A DNA stretch of 64,000 bases from Frateuria flava (GTDB lineage: Bacteria > Pseudomonadota > Gammaproteobacteria > Xanthomonadales > Rhodanobacteraceae): positions 81,049-145,048 of the forward strand of contig NZ_JAGJRS010000031.1 in NCBI RefSeq assembly GCF_017837635.1, read 5' to 3'. Under the pieces are notes generated by a model. That model did not search any database. It saw nothing but the letters and a program-made list of their open reading frames with translations, and was not told the DNA's origin. The position numbers were made by a program, and so were the translations under genes. Shown in pieces: positions 30,606 through 38,608 of the stretch (its first letter is position 1; each line of letters opens with the position of its first letter).

Positions 30606-32309
30606 TCAGGCGGATTCGGAGTCGAGTACGGTGGGAACGACGCGCGGCGGCACGCGATCGAGCGGGCCGGGCGCGGTGACGGCGCCGCGTGAGGCCGATC
30701 CGACGCTATGCGCGTATTTGGCGAGTACGCCGGTGTCGACGCGCGGTTCGCGGCGAACCGGCGTGCGCGCGGCGAGGTCGGCACCGACGTCGATGCGACG
30801 CGTGGCGATGTCGATGCGCACCACGTCGCCATCGCGCAGCCGCGCGATCGGGCCACCATGCGCCGCTTCCGGCGCGACGTGCCCGACCATGAAGCCGTGT
30901 GTGGCGCCGCTGAAGCGGCCGTCGGTGATCAGCGCGACATCGTTGCCGAGCCCTTGCCCGATCAGCGCCGCGGTGACCGCGAGCATCTCGCGCATGCCGG
31001 GACCGCCGGCCGGACCTTCGAAGCGGATGACCACGACGTCGCCAGCCACGATGCGGCGCGCCTGGACCGCGGCGAACGCGGCTTCTTCGGAATCGAACAC
31101 GCGCGCGCGACCCTCGAAATGCGTGCGCCCGTGGCCGGCGAGCTTGACGATGCAGCCGTCCGGCGCAAGATCGCCGTAGAGGATCGCGAAGCCGCCGTCG
31201 GGCTTCAGCGGTGTGTCGACGCTGCGTACGATGTCTTGCGGCAGAGCCGGCGCGGCGGTATCGAGCGCGGCGAACAGGTGGCCGTCGACGGTGGGCGTGT
31301 CGTCGAGCAGACCGGCGTCGCGCAGGGCTTTGGCAACGAGGGCCGTGCCGCCGACATTGAATAATTCCGCTGCGGTGTAGCGCCCGCCGGGCTTGAGGTC
31401 GGCGATCACCGGTGTGGCCGCGGCAGCGTGCATGTCCTCCAGGTCGAAGGCGACGCCGGCTTCGTGCGCGATGGCGAGCAGGTGCAACGCGGCATTCGTC
31501 GAGCCCGCCGTAGCCGACACCGCGCGCGCGGCATTGCGCAGCGACGCGCGCGACACCAGCGCGCGCGGCGTCGGCCCGGCGTCGCGAAGCAGCCGCATCA
31601 CCCGTTCGCCGCAGGCGAAGGCGGCGGCAGGCTTATCCGGGTGCAGCGCCGGGATGTCGTTGAGCTGCAGCGGCGAAAGGCCGAGGAAGGTCAGCACCAT
31701 CGCCATCGTGTTGGCGGTGAACTGGCCTCCGCAAGCGCCGGCGCCGGGGCAGGCGCTGGACTCCACGGCATGCAGCTGCGCATCGTCGATGTGGCCGGCG
31801 GCATGCGCCCCCACGGCTTCAAACACGTCCTGCACGGTGATCGCGCGGCCGTCGCGCGGGCAATGCCCTGGCATGATCGTGCCGCCGTAGAGGATCACGG
31901 TCGGCAGGTCGAGGCGCGCGGCCGCCATCGCGGCGGCGGGGATGGTCTTGTCGCAGCCGACCAGCACCACGAGCGCGTCAAGGCAATGGCCTGTGACGGC
32001 AAGCTCGATCGAGTCGGCGATCGTCTCGCGCGAGGCCAGCGACGCCCGCATGCCGTCGCTACCCATTGCGATGCCGTCGGTGACGGCGATGGTGTTGAAC
32101 TCCACCGGCGTGCCGCCGCCCGCCTGCACACCAGCGCGCACGTGCTGCGCGAGGTCACGTAGCGTGAGGTTGCACGGCGATACGTCGCTCCAGGTGTGCA
32201 CCACGGCGACCATCGGCCGCGCGATGGCCTCATCGCCGAGGCCGGTGGCGCGCAGCATGGCGCGGGCGGGGGCGCGGGCGGGGCCGTGCTTGATGGCGTT
32301 GCTTTTCAC
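30606..32309 (-). CDS. ilvD: Dihydroxy-acid dehydratase
   Basis: 567 aa. The three iron-sulfur cysteines are present in [24 protein letters not shown] and [17 protein letters not shown]. It dehydrates the dihydroxy acids to the 2-oxo acids of isoleucine and valine. First structural gene of the operon. The start is GTG at 32309 ([14 protein letters not shown]), with AGGAG nine bases upstream. A leader peptide and intrinsic terminator lie just before it, so its expression is probably set by attenuation. Confidence 0.96.
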   Translation of the reverse strand: MKSNAIKHGPARAPARAMLRATGLGDEAIARPMVAVVHTWSDVSPCNLTLRDLAQHVRAGVQAGGGTPVEFNTIAVTDGIAMGSDGMRASLASRETIADSIELAVTGHCLDALVVLVGCDKTIPAAAMAAARLDLPTVILYGGTIMPGHCPRDGRAITVQDVFEAVGAHAAGHIDDAQLHAVESSACPGAGACGGQFTANTMAMVLTFLGLSPLQLNDIPALHPDKPAAAFACGERVMRLLRDAGPTPRALVSRASLRNAARAVSATAGSTNAALHLLAIAHEAGVAFDLEDMHAAAATPVIADLKPGGRYTAAELFNVGGTALVAKALRDAGLLDDTPTVDGHLFAALDTAAPALPQDIVRSVDTPLKPDGGFAILYGDLAPDGCIVKLAGHGRTHFEGRARVFDSEEAAFAAVQARRIVAGDVVVIRFEGPAGGPGMREMLAVTAALIGQGLGNDVALITDGRFSGATHGFMVGHVAPEAAHGGPIARLRDGDVVRIDIATRRIDVGADLAARTPVRREPRVDTGVLAKYAHSVGSASRGAVTAPGPLDRVPPRVVPTVLDSESA

Positions 32310-32344
32310 GAACGGGAACTCCTGCAGGGAAAAGTTCCAGGCCG

Positions 32345-32381
32345 CAAAAACAAAAACCCCGCGCCGTTTCGGGCGCGGGGT
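32345..32381 (-). terminator. Attenuator terminator of the ilv operon
   Basis: On the minus strand a 10-bp GC-rich stem (ACCCCGCGCC / GGCGCGGGGT, loop CGAAAC) is followed by TTTTTGTTTTTG. It lies between the leader peptide stop (32417) and the ilvD start (32309), the position of a transcription attenuator. Confidence 0.92.
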
Positions 32382-32416
32382 CTGTGTTTCTCGACCTGGT
32401 CGGTGTGGTCTAGTCG

Positions 32417-32572
32417 CTAGACGTGCCCGATCTCCGCGCTTGGCTGCACGGTAATAATGCTGATCAGGGCGATCGCGACGGACGCGGAAAGGGAAGCCGG
32501 CAGCACGCGCGACGACGCACCGATGCCAGTGGACATGGCGGACGTCTGCGGGTGGAAGGTGTGCTGCGTCAT
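32417..32572 (-). CDS. ilvL: ilv operon leader peptide
   Basis: 51 aa from the ATG at 32572, or 39 aa from the ATG at 32536. The peptide contains the run [11 protein letters not shown] (about residues 32-42), rich in the regulated amino acids Ile, Val and Leu, as in leader peptides of ilv attenuators; ribosome stalling there would prevent the downstream terminator (32345-32381). The stop codon sits in a small perfect palindrome (GTCTAG-CGA-CTAGAC, 32408-32422). Neither start has a clear ribosome binding site. The ATG at 32572 is about where transcription should begin, so a leaderless start is possible (inference). Confidence 0.8.
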   Translation of the reverse strand: MTQHTFHPQTSAMSTGIGASSRVLPASLSASVAIALISIITVQPSAEIGHV

Positions 32573-32578
32573 ATTTCT

Positions 32579-32607
32579 AGAACAACACGCCCACTGGGAA
32601 CTGTCAA
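32579..32607 (-). promoter_or_regulatory. Predicted ilv promoter
   Basis: A consensus -35 TTGACA (32602-32607, minus strand) is followed after 17 bp by TGTTCT (32579-32584), a poor -10 with three matches. It is the only consensus -35 in the gap between sdaA and the leader peptide. The -10 choice is uncertain. Confidence 0.5.
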
Positions 32608-32753
32608 CAGCCGACACAGCGGTACGCCTCAGGCGATATCGCTTGACCGGAAAAGGGCATCCGGTTGGGGTCGCAGCTTGGAAATAGAGGGTTTTGCTCC
32701 CGGCCCACTTCATCAGCTTCCGTCTCGTCGCACCGGGCAATAGACAGTGTGAC

Positions 32754-34136
32754 TCAGCACTCGATGACGTTGACCGCCAGGCCGCCGCGGCTGGTTTCCT
32801 TGTACTTGTCCTTCATGTCGCGGCCGGTGTCGCGCATGGTCTTGATGACCTTGTCCAGGCTGACGCGATGCTTGCCGTCGCTCTTGAGCGCCATGCGGCT
32901 GGCGTTGATCGCTTTGACCGAACCCATGGCGTTGCGCTCGATGCAGGGGATCTGCACCAGGCCGCCGATGGGGTCGCAGGTGAGTCCGAGGTTGTGCTCC
33001 ATGCCGATCTCGGCGGCGTTCTCGACTTGCCAGATGCTGCCGCCCAGGGCGGCGGTGAGGCCGCCGGCGGCCATCGAGCAGGCGACGCCGACTTCGCCCT
33101 GGCAACCGACTTCGGCGCCGGAGATGGAGGCGTTTTCCTTGTAGAGGATGCCGATGGCGGCGGCGGTCAGGAGGTAGTCGACGATGCCGTTCTCGTCCGC
33201 CTTGGGGCAGAAGCGCAGGTAGTAATGGCCCACCGCGGGGACGATGCCGGCGGCGCCGTTGGTCGGCGCGGTGACCACGCGGCCGCCGGCGGCGTTTTCC
33301 TCGTTGACGGCCAGTGCGTACAGGTTGACCCAGTCCAGGATGGTGAGCGGGTCCTTGAGCGAGGCCTCGGGCTGGTTGCGCAGTTCATCGGCCATCGCCG
33401 GGGCGCGGCGCGCCACGTGCAGCCCGCCGGGCAGCGTGCCGGGGGAGCGCAGGCCGCGGCTGACGCAGTGCTGCATGGCCTTCCAGATGGTCAGCAGGCC
33501 GGCGCGGGTCTCGGCCTCGGGACGCCACACGCTTTCGTTGGCCATCATCAGCTGGGCGACGGTCATGCCGTGCCGTTCGCACAGCGCCAGCAGTTGATCG
33601 CCGGTGGAGAACGGGTAGGGCTGTTCGGTGGTGTCGGCCACGATGCGGTCTTCGGCCGCTTCGTCGTGGTTGACCACGAAGCCGCCGCCGACCGAGTAGT
33701 AGTCGCGGGTCGCCAGCTGGTTGCCGTCGGCGTCGTAGGCGGAGAAGCGCATGCCGTTGGTGTGGAACGGCAGCTTCTGGCGCTTGTTAAAGACCAGGTC
33801 GGCCTTCTCGTCAAACGCGATCTCGTGTTTGCCCAGCACGCGCAGGCGGCCGGTAGCGCGGATACGGGCGAGGATGTCGGGGATCAGGTCCGGATCGATG
33901 GTGTCCGGATGATGGCCCTCGAAGCCCAGCAGCACCGCCTTGTCGGTGCCGTGGCCACGGCCGGTCATGGCCAGCGAACCGTAGAGTTCGGCACGCACGC
34001 GGACGACGCGGTCCAGCACCCCCTTTTCCTCCAGCCAGCGCTCGCCGAAGCGGGCGGCCGCACGCATCGGCCCGACCGTGTGCGAGGACGACGGCCCGAT
34101 GCCGATCTTGAAGATGTCGAAAACGCTGACGGCCAT
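32754..34136 (-). CDS. sdaA: L-serine dehydratase, single-chain iron-sulfur type
   Basis: 460 aa. The N-terminus [22 protein letters not shown] is the beta-domain signature and [16 protein letters not shown] plus [20 protein letters not shown] carry the [4Fe-4S]-type cysteines. The enzyme deaminates L-serine to pyruvate and ammonia in the cytoplasm. Single-chain length matches E. coli SdaA/SdaB (about 455 aa). It is upstream of, and in the same direction as, the ilv operon but separated by its own attenuated promoter region. Pyruvate from this reaction is a substrate for the acetolactate synthase next door, though a functional link is only suggestive. Confidence 0.96.
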   Translation of the reverse strand: MAVSVFDIFKIGIGPSSSHTVGPMRAAARFGERWLEEKGVLDRVVRVRAELYGSLAMTGRGHGTDKAVLLGFEGHHPDTIDPDLIPDILARIRATGRLRVLGKHEIAFDEKADLVFNKRQKLPFHTNGMRFSAYDADGNQLATRDYYSVGGGFVVNHDEAAEDRIVADTTEQPYPFSTGDQLLALCERHGMTVAQLMMANESVWRPEAETRAGLLTIWKAMQHCVSRGLRSPGTLPGGLHVARRAPAMADELRNQPEASLKDPLTILDWVNLYALAVNEENAAGGRVVTAPTNGAAGIVPAVGHYYLRFCPKADENGIVDYLLTAAAIGILYKENASISGAEVGCQGEVGVACSMAAGGLTAALGGSIWQVENAAEIGMEHNLGLTCDPIGGLVQIPCIERNAMGSVKAINASRMALKSDGKHRVSLDKVIKTMRDTGRDMKDKYKETSRGGLAVNVIEC

Positions 34137-34212
34137 GAGTGCGCTGCGTGGAAAGGGGTGAACCCGTTATTCTACGCGCCCCCTTCACGTTTGGCAGTCC
34201 ATTCGCCGCCGC

Positions 34213-34443
34213 ATGGCCGACCTCGTTCTCTACCAGCGCGACTACTGCCACCTGTGCGATCAGGCGCTCGCCGTGCTCGCCGCGGCGCGGGCGCCGGAAT
34301 TCGACAGCGTGTGGGTGGATGACGACGAGGCGCTGGAGGCACGCTATGGCACGCGGGTGCCGGTGTTGCGCGATGCCAGGGACGGCCGGGAGCTGGATTG
34401 GCCGTTCGACGCGGAGGCGGTGCACGAATTCGTGAGGGGGTGA
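34213..34443 (+). CDS. Small glutaredoxin-like protein
   Basis: 76 aa. A thioredoxin-like fold is indicated by LVLYQRDYCHLCDQALAVL with a C-x-x-C motif (CHLC), and a cis-Pro in GTRVPVLRD. It resembles the DUF836/glutaredoxin-like family found in many proteobacteria. The likely role is cytoplasmic thiol-disulfide exchange; the partner is unknown. It is divergent from sdaA and followed by a palindromic repeat pair. Confidence 0.85.
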   Translation: MADLVLYQRDYCHLCDQALAVLAAARAPEFDSVWVDDDEALEARYGTRVPVLRDARDGRELDWPFDAEAVHEFVRG

Positions 34444-34460
34444 GGCAAGTCCTCCCACAT

Positions 34461-34561
34461 CCGCCCTTCGGGCACCTTCCCCCGTGGAACGGGGGAAGGA
34501 TCGTAGCGATCGCTTCCCCGTGAGCCTTCCTCCGTGAGCGGGGAAGGTGCCCGAAGGGCGG
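34461..34561. repeat. Inverted pair of family B palindromic repeats
   Basis: CCGCCCTTCGGGCACCTTCC plus CCCGTGGAACGGGGGAAGG faces an oppositely oriented copy ending GGGGAAGGTGCCCGAAGGGCGG. Each half is a hairpin and the two together form a longer inverted repeat. It lies between converging genes and could block read-through. Confidence 0.75.
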
Positions 34562-34579
34562 CTAAGCGCGCGTGGAACG

Positions 34580-35146
34580 CTACTTCGGCACGAGCACCAG
34601 GTGCGCGTTGATCGTCACGTCGTTGCCGATCACCGACGTGTCGGCGTACTCGCCGCCGCCCACGCCGTAGTCCAGGCGCTTGAGCGTACCGGACACGTCC
34701 ATCAGCGCCGTGCCGTCCGGTTGGGCGGTGTAGGTCACCATGAGGTTCAGCGGATGGCTTTCGCCGCGCAGTGTCAGGTTGCCGCGCGCGATCGCGTGCG
34801 TGCCGGCCCGAACGAACTCGGTCGCCACGTAGCGGGCCTGCGGGTACTTGGTCGCGTTGAAGAAGTCCGCGCCCGGCAGCGCGCCATCGCGATCGGTATC
34901 GCCGGTGCTGGCGCTGGTCGTGTCCACGGTCACGTCGAACTTCGAGCCGGCCAGGTGCGCCGGATCGAAGCGGATCGCCGCGTGCCATTGCGCAAAGCTT
35001 CCCTGAAAGGGCGCACCCTGGAACGTGGCGGTGAAGCCGAGCGAGCTCTGTTCCTGCTGCACGCTGTAATCGGTGGCCGTGGCGGCCATCGGCAGGACGA
35101 GGAAAAGCAGCAGTGGAGTCAGGCGTCCTAGGGGCGGTCGGATCAT
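34580..35146 (-). CDS. YceI-family periplasmic protein
   Basis: 188 aa. A signal peptide (MIRPPLGRLTPLLLFLVLPMAATA) precedes a YceI lipocalin-like barrel with YSVQQEQSSLGFTATFQG, FFNATKYPQARYVATEF and GNLTLRGESHPLNLMVTY. YceI proteins bind isoprenoid-type ligands in the periplasm. It follows the cytochrome b561 gene by 3 bp and is third in the unit YceI-b561-YceI. Confidence 0.9.
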   Translation of the reverse strand: MIRPPLGRLTPLLLFLVLPMAATATDYSVQQEQSSLGFTATFQGAPFQGSFAQWHAAIRFDPAHLAGSKFDVTVDTTSASTGDTDRDGALPGADFFNATKYPQARYVATEFVRAGTHAIARGNLTLRGESHPLNLMVTYTAQPDGTALMDVSGTLKRLDYGVGGGEYADTSVIGNDVTINAHLVLVPK

Positions 35147-35149
35147 GCT

Positions 35150-35716
35150 TCAGTCTCCTTGGTTTTCGCGCCGGAGCCGGGCGAACGGCCACATCCGGCG
35201 GAGCACGTCGTCGTTGTCGAACACGTGGTGCTTGAGCGCCGCGCCGACGTGGGCGGCCAGCATTAGCAACAGGATCCAGAACAGGTATTCGTGCACCTCG
35301 TGCGAGAGGCGGCGCAGGTCGGGATTCTTCGCCGCGATCGCGGGCAGGTTGAACAGCTTGAAGAACTGCAGCGGATAGCCGCGCACCGAGTTGAACCACC
35401 AGCCCGACAGCGGCAGCGCGGCCACCAGCACGTACAGCACCGCGTGCACCACGCGCGCGGCCCACTGCTGCCAGCGCGGCGCCGGCAGTTCGCGTGGCGG
35501 GCGGTTGAATGCCCGCCATAGCAGGCGCAGCGCGAACAGCGCCAGCACGGTCAGGCCGATCGACTTGTGCAGCGCCATCCAGTTGACCTTCTGCATCGGC
35601 GAGCTGGCCAGGTCCATCAGCAGGCCGAACACGCCATTGCCCAGGATCAGCAGCGCGATCGTCCAGTGGAAGAATTTGGCGACGGCGCCCCAGTGCCACT
35701 CGTCATTGCGCAGCAT
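35150..35716 (-). CDS. Cytochrome b561 family membrane protein
   Basis: 188 aa with four membrane helices. Haem-ligand His residues appear in WGAVAKFFHWTIALLIL, MALHKSIGLTVLALF, RVVHAVLYVLVAALPLSGWW and LSHEVHEYLFWILLLMLAAHVGAALKHH. It is a di-haem quinol-linked electron carrier of the inner membrane. The start at MLRNDEWHWGAVAKF overlaps the upstream YceI stop by 14 bp. Its place between two YceI genes is a recurrent arrangement in proteobacteria. Confidence 0.92.
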   Translation of the reverse strand: MLRNDEWHWGAVAKFFHWTIALLILGNGVFGLLMDLASSPMQKVNWMALHKSIGLTVLALFALRLLWRAFNRPPRELPAPRWQQWAARVVHAVLYVLVAALPLSGWWFNSVRGYPLQFFKLFNLPAIAAKNPDLRRLSHEVHEYLFWILLLMLAAHVGAALKHHVFDNDDVLRRMWPFARLRRENQGD

Positions 35717-36320
35717 CGGCGTCCTCCTGGTGGTGTTCCTCGCGGATGGCCTCGATCTCCAGCCACACGGACACGTGCTGGCCGATCGAGCCCTGGTTGG
35801 CGGTGATGCCGAAATCGGTGCGGTCGAGCATGGCGGTGGCGGAGAACCCGGCGATGGTGTGCAGGCCGAAGATGGTGCGCGCCTGGCGGTTGAACGTAAA
35901 TGGAATGTCGATCGGGCGGGTGACGCCGCGCAGGGTGAGGTCGCCATGCAACACGCCGTGGCGGTCGTCCTTGCGTTCGACCGAGGTGCTGGCGAAGTGG
36001 GCGTAGCGCGCCTTGTCCGCGTCGAGGAAGGCGGGTTTGAGCACCGCGGCGTTCCAGTCCGCGTCGCCCATGTCGAGGCTGGCCAGGTCGATGTCCAGCG
36101 CCGTGGCGGCGTGGCTCCAGTCCTCCGGATCGAAGCGCAGCCAGCCGCGCGCGATGTGCAGGCGGCCGAACGGCCGCGAATAGCCGTCGTGGCTCACGCT
36201 GAAAAGGATCTGGCTGTGCACCGTGTCGTAGCGGTAGCGATGCTCGGCCGCGCCGGCCGCGAGCGGGCACAGCAGGGCCGCGCAGGCAAGCAGGCGGGCG
36301 GTGGCGGGCAGGGCGCTCAT
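35703..36320 (-). CDS. YceI-family periplasmic protein
   Basis: 205 aa. Signal peptide (MSALPATARLLACAALLCPLAAG) then a YceI domain: VHSQILFSVSHDGYSRPFG, VLKPAFLDADKARYAHFAS, GDLTLRGVTRPIDIPFTF. The C-terminal EEHHQEDADAAQ tail overlaps the b561 start. First gene of the three-gene unit. It is clearly different from the other YceI here, so the pair may bind different ligands. Confidence 0.9.
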   Translation of the reverse strand: MSALPATARLLACAALLCPLAAGAAEHRYRYDTVHSQILFSVSHDGYSRPFGRLHIARGWLRFDPEDWSHAATALDIDLASLDMGDADWNAAVLKPAFLDADKARYAHFASTSVERKDDRHGVLHGDLTLRGVTRPIDIPFTFNRQARTIFGLHTIAGFSATAMLDRTDFGITANQGSIGQHVSVWLEIEAIREEHHQEDADAAQ

Positions 36321-36429
36321 CAGGCCAAGTCTGGATGATCGTTGGCGTGGGTGCCAGCGCGAATCCTTGGCGTTTCATGCACGCGTGGCGTGTCAAACCT
36401 CCAGACCCCGCCACTTATGGAGGTAGGCC

Positions 36430-37389
36430 ATGGCTCGCCCCATCTGGACCGGCACGCTGTCGTTCGGGCTGCTGAACGTCCCGATCCGCCTGATGACCGC
36501 CGAGCGCAAGGTCGATCTGCATTTCCGCATGCTCGACCAGCGCAACAACCAGCCGGTGCGCTACGAGCGCGTCAATGCCGAGTCGGGCGAAGAGGTGCCC
36601 TGGAAGGACATCGTCAAGGCGTACGAGTACTCCAAGGGCAATTACGTCGTGCTGGAAGAATCGGACATCAAGAGCGCCGCGGCCGAGGCACACGAGACGG
36701 TTGAGATCGACACCTTCATCGACGCCGGCCAGCTGACCCCCGCGTACTTCGAGAAGCCCTACTTCCTGGTGCCCGGCAAGAAGGCCGAGAAGGGCTACGT
36801 CCTGCTGCGCGAGGTGCTCAAGCGCACCGGCAAGATCGGCATCGCGCGGGTGGTCATCCGTACCCGCGAATACCTGTGCGCGGTGATGCCGCAGGAAGAG
36901 GCGCTGATGCTGATCCTGCTGCGCTTCCCGCAGGAGCTGGTCGACGCGGACGAATACGCGCTGCCGGACAAGGCGGCTTCCGAATACCGCATCAGCGACC
37001 GCGAGCTGGATATGGCCGGGGAGCTGATCGAATCGATGTCCGGCAAATTCGAGCCGGAGCACTACAAGGACGAGTTCCGCGAGCGCCTGACCGCGGTCAT
37101 CGAGCAGCGGCTCAAGAGCAAGGGCGTCACCACCACGCTGGAGGAAGAGGAGCCCGCGCACGCCAACGCCACCACCAACGTGGTCGACTTCATGGCATTG
37201 CTCAAGAAGAGCATCGAGGGCAAGCAGCGAACGCCGGCCAAGGGCAAGGACGAGCCGGAGAAGGCGGAGAAGAAGCCGGCGGCGAAGAAGGCGGCCGCCA
37301 AAAAGGCCGAATCGGCGGCCAAGAAGGCCTCGCGCAAGAGCCCGGCCAAGAAGGCGACCGCTACGCGCAAGGGGCGCAAGGCTGGGTAG
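36430..37389 (+). CDS. ku: Ku protein of bacterial non-homologous end joining
   Basis: 319 aa. The Ku core begins MARPIWTGTLSFGLLNVPIRL and includes EEVPWKDIVKAYEYSKGNYV, YFLVPGKKAEKGYVLLREVL and RVVIRTREYLCAVMPQEEAL. A lysine/alanine-rich tail (about 255-319: KKAAAKKAESAAKKA) is the DNA-binding extension of many bacterial Ku proteins. The homodimer encircles DNA ends and recruits LigD. GGAGG lies six bases before the ATG. The next gene is the LigD polymerase domain. Confidence 0.97.
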   Translation: MARPIWTGTLSFGLLNVPIRLMTAERKVDLHFRMLDQRNNQPVRYERVNAESGEEVPWKDIVKAYEYSKGNYVVLEESDIKSAAAEAHETVEIDTFIDAGQLTPAYFEKPYFLVPGKKAEKGYVLLREVLKRTGKIGIARVVIRTREYLCAVMPQEEALMLILLRFPQELVDADEYALPDKAASEYRISDRELDMAGELIESMSGKFEPEHYKDEFRERLTAVIEQRLKSKGVTTTLEEEEPAHANATTNVVDFMALLKKSIEGKQRTPAKGKDEPEKAEKKPAAKKAAAKKAESAAKKASRKSPAKKATATRKGRKAG

Positions 37390-37398
37390 AGTCTTCCC

Positions 37399-37473
37399 TG
37401 TAGGAGCGCACCCTGTGCGCGACCGCATCCTGCGGGATCACCATCGCGGTCGCGCACGAGGTGCGCTCCTACA
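37399..37473. repeat. Palindromic repeat (family C) between ku and ligD-pol
   Basis: TGTAGGAGCGCACC...GTGCGCGACCGC is mirrored by GCGGTCGCGCAC...GGTGCGCTCCTACA, giving a long hairpin with a short loop. The final base abuts the GTG start of the polymerase gene at 37474, so the element supplies its 5' context. Such GTAGGAGCGCACC elements are dispersed in Xanthomonadales genomes. Confidence 0.85.
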
Positions 37474-38400
37474 GTGAACGATACGGGCCAGAACATCCAC
37501 GCCAGCAAACGACCTCCCGCGGACCGGCCCATCGACGTCTCCGGCGTGCGGATCACGCATCCGGGGCGGGTGGTCTATCCGGATGACGGCATCACCAAGG
37601 GCGAGGTGGCTGCCTATTACGCGGCGGTCGCCGACTGGATCCTCCCGGAGATCATCAATCGGCCACTGTCGATGGTGCGCTGCCCGGGCGGTACCGACAG
37701 CGCCTGCTTCTTCCAGAAACATCACGCGGCCAAGCTTGGTTCCAGCGTGCGGCCCATTCCGCTGGAGGAAAAGGGCGGCGGGGAGGACGACTACGTCTAC
37801 ATCCGCGACCGCAAGGGCTTGCTGCAGCTGGTGCAGATGAACACGATCGAGTTCCACCCGTGGGGCTCGCGGGTGGACAAACCCGATGCACCCGACCGCA
37901 TCGTGCTGGACCTGGACCCCGCGCCGGGCGTCGCGTGGGAAGCGGTGGTGGAAGGTGCGCGCGGCATTCGTGACCTGCTCGACGGGATGAAGTTGGCGAG
38001 TTTCGTGCGCACCAGCGGCGGCAAGGGCCTGCATGTGGTGGTGCCCTTCCGGCGCGGGCCCGACTGGCAGGCGGTGAAGGATTTCTGCGAGCGGGTGGCG
38101 GACACGATGGTCGAGCGTGCGCCCGACCGCTACATCGCCACGGCCAGCAAGGCACAGCGGGAAGGGAAGATCTTCATCGACTGGCTGCGCAATGCGCGCG
38201 GGGCGACCAGCGTGTGCAGCTGGTCGCTGCGGGCGCGCGAAGGGGCGCCGGTGGCGATGCCGTTGCGCTGGGACGAGCTGGGGAAGGTCGGAGGCGGCGC
38301 CGCTTTCGGCATGCAGGCGGCGATCGCGCGGGCGCGGAGCCTGAAGGCCGATCCCTGGGAAGGCATGGCCAGGCTGCAGCAGCGCTTGCCGAAGGGCTGA
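37474..38400 (+). CDS. LigD polymerase/primase domain protein (stand-alone)
   Basis: 308 aa. It is the archaeo-eukaryotic primase-like domain of LigD: ITHPGRVVYPDDGITKGEVA, FFQKHHAAKLGSSVRPIPLE, catalytic Asp pair in IVLDLDPAPGVAWE and the third acidic residue in KIFIDWLRNARGATS. It adds ribo- or deoxynucleotides at double-strand breaks with Ku. The ligase and phosphoesterase domains fused to it in many LigD proteins are absent; a separate ligase would be elsewhere. The start is GTG directly after a palindromic repeat; no ATG fits the fold and no good ribosome binding site is seen. Confidence 0.93.
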   Translation: MNDTGQNIHASKRPPADRPIDVSGVRITHPGRVVYPDDGITKGEVAAYYAAVADWILPEIINRPLSMVRCPGGTDSACFFQKHHAAKLGSSVRPIPLEEKGGGEDDYVYIRDRKGLLQLVQMNTIEFHPWGSRVDKPDAPDRIVLDLDPAPGVAWEAVVEGARGIRDLLDGMKLASFVRTSGGKGLHVVVPFRRGPDWQAVKDFCERVADTMVERAPDRYIATASKAQREGKIFIDWLRNARGATSVCSWSLRAREGAPVAMPLRWDELGKVGGGAAFGMQAAIARARSLKADPWEGMARLQQRLPKG

Positions 38401-38410
38401 GGCGGGGCTT

Positions 38411-38600
38411 CCCCCATCCGCCCTTCGGGCACCTTCCCCCGTCAACGGGGGAAGGATCGAGTGGCGCGTTCTGCACGCTTGCGAGGTATGCCCAGTGAGC
38501 CTTCCCCCGTAAGCGGGGAAGGGCCGGTTGTCGAAGCTCCACCTGAGTGAGCCTTCCCCCGTTCCACGGGGGAAGGTGCCGACAGGCGGATGGGGGTTGC
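38411..38600. repeat. Cluster of three family B hairpins
   Basis: Three copies of the CCTTCCCCCG...CGGGGGAAGG hairpin, with a CCGCCCTTCGGGCACC flank on the left and GGTGCCGACAGGCGGATGGG on the right, lie between the converging LigD-pol and M1 peptidase genes. The outer two are in opposite orientation. No gene or standard terminator is visible. Confidence 0.75.
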
Positions 38601-38608
38601 CCCGCGGA

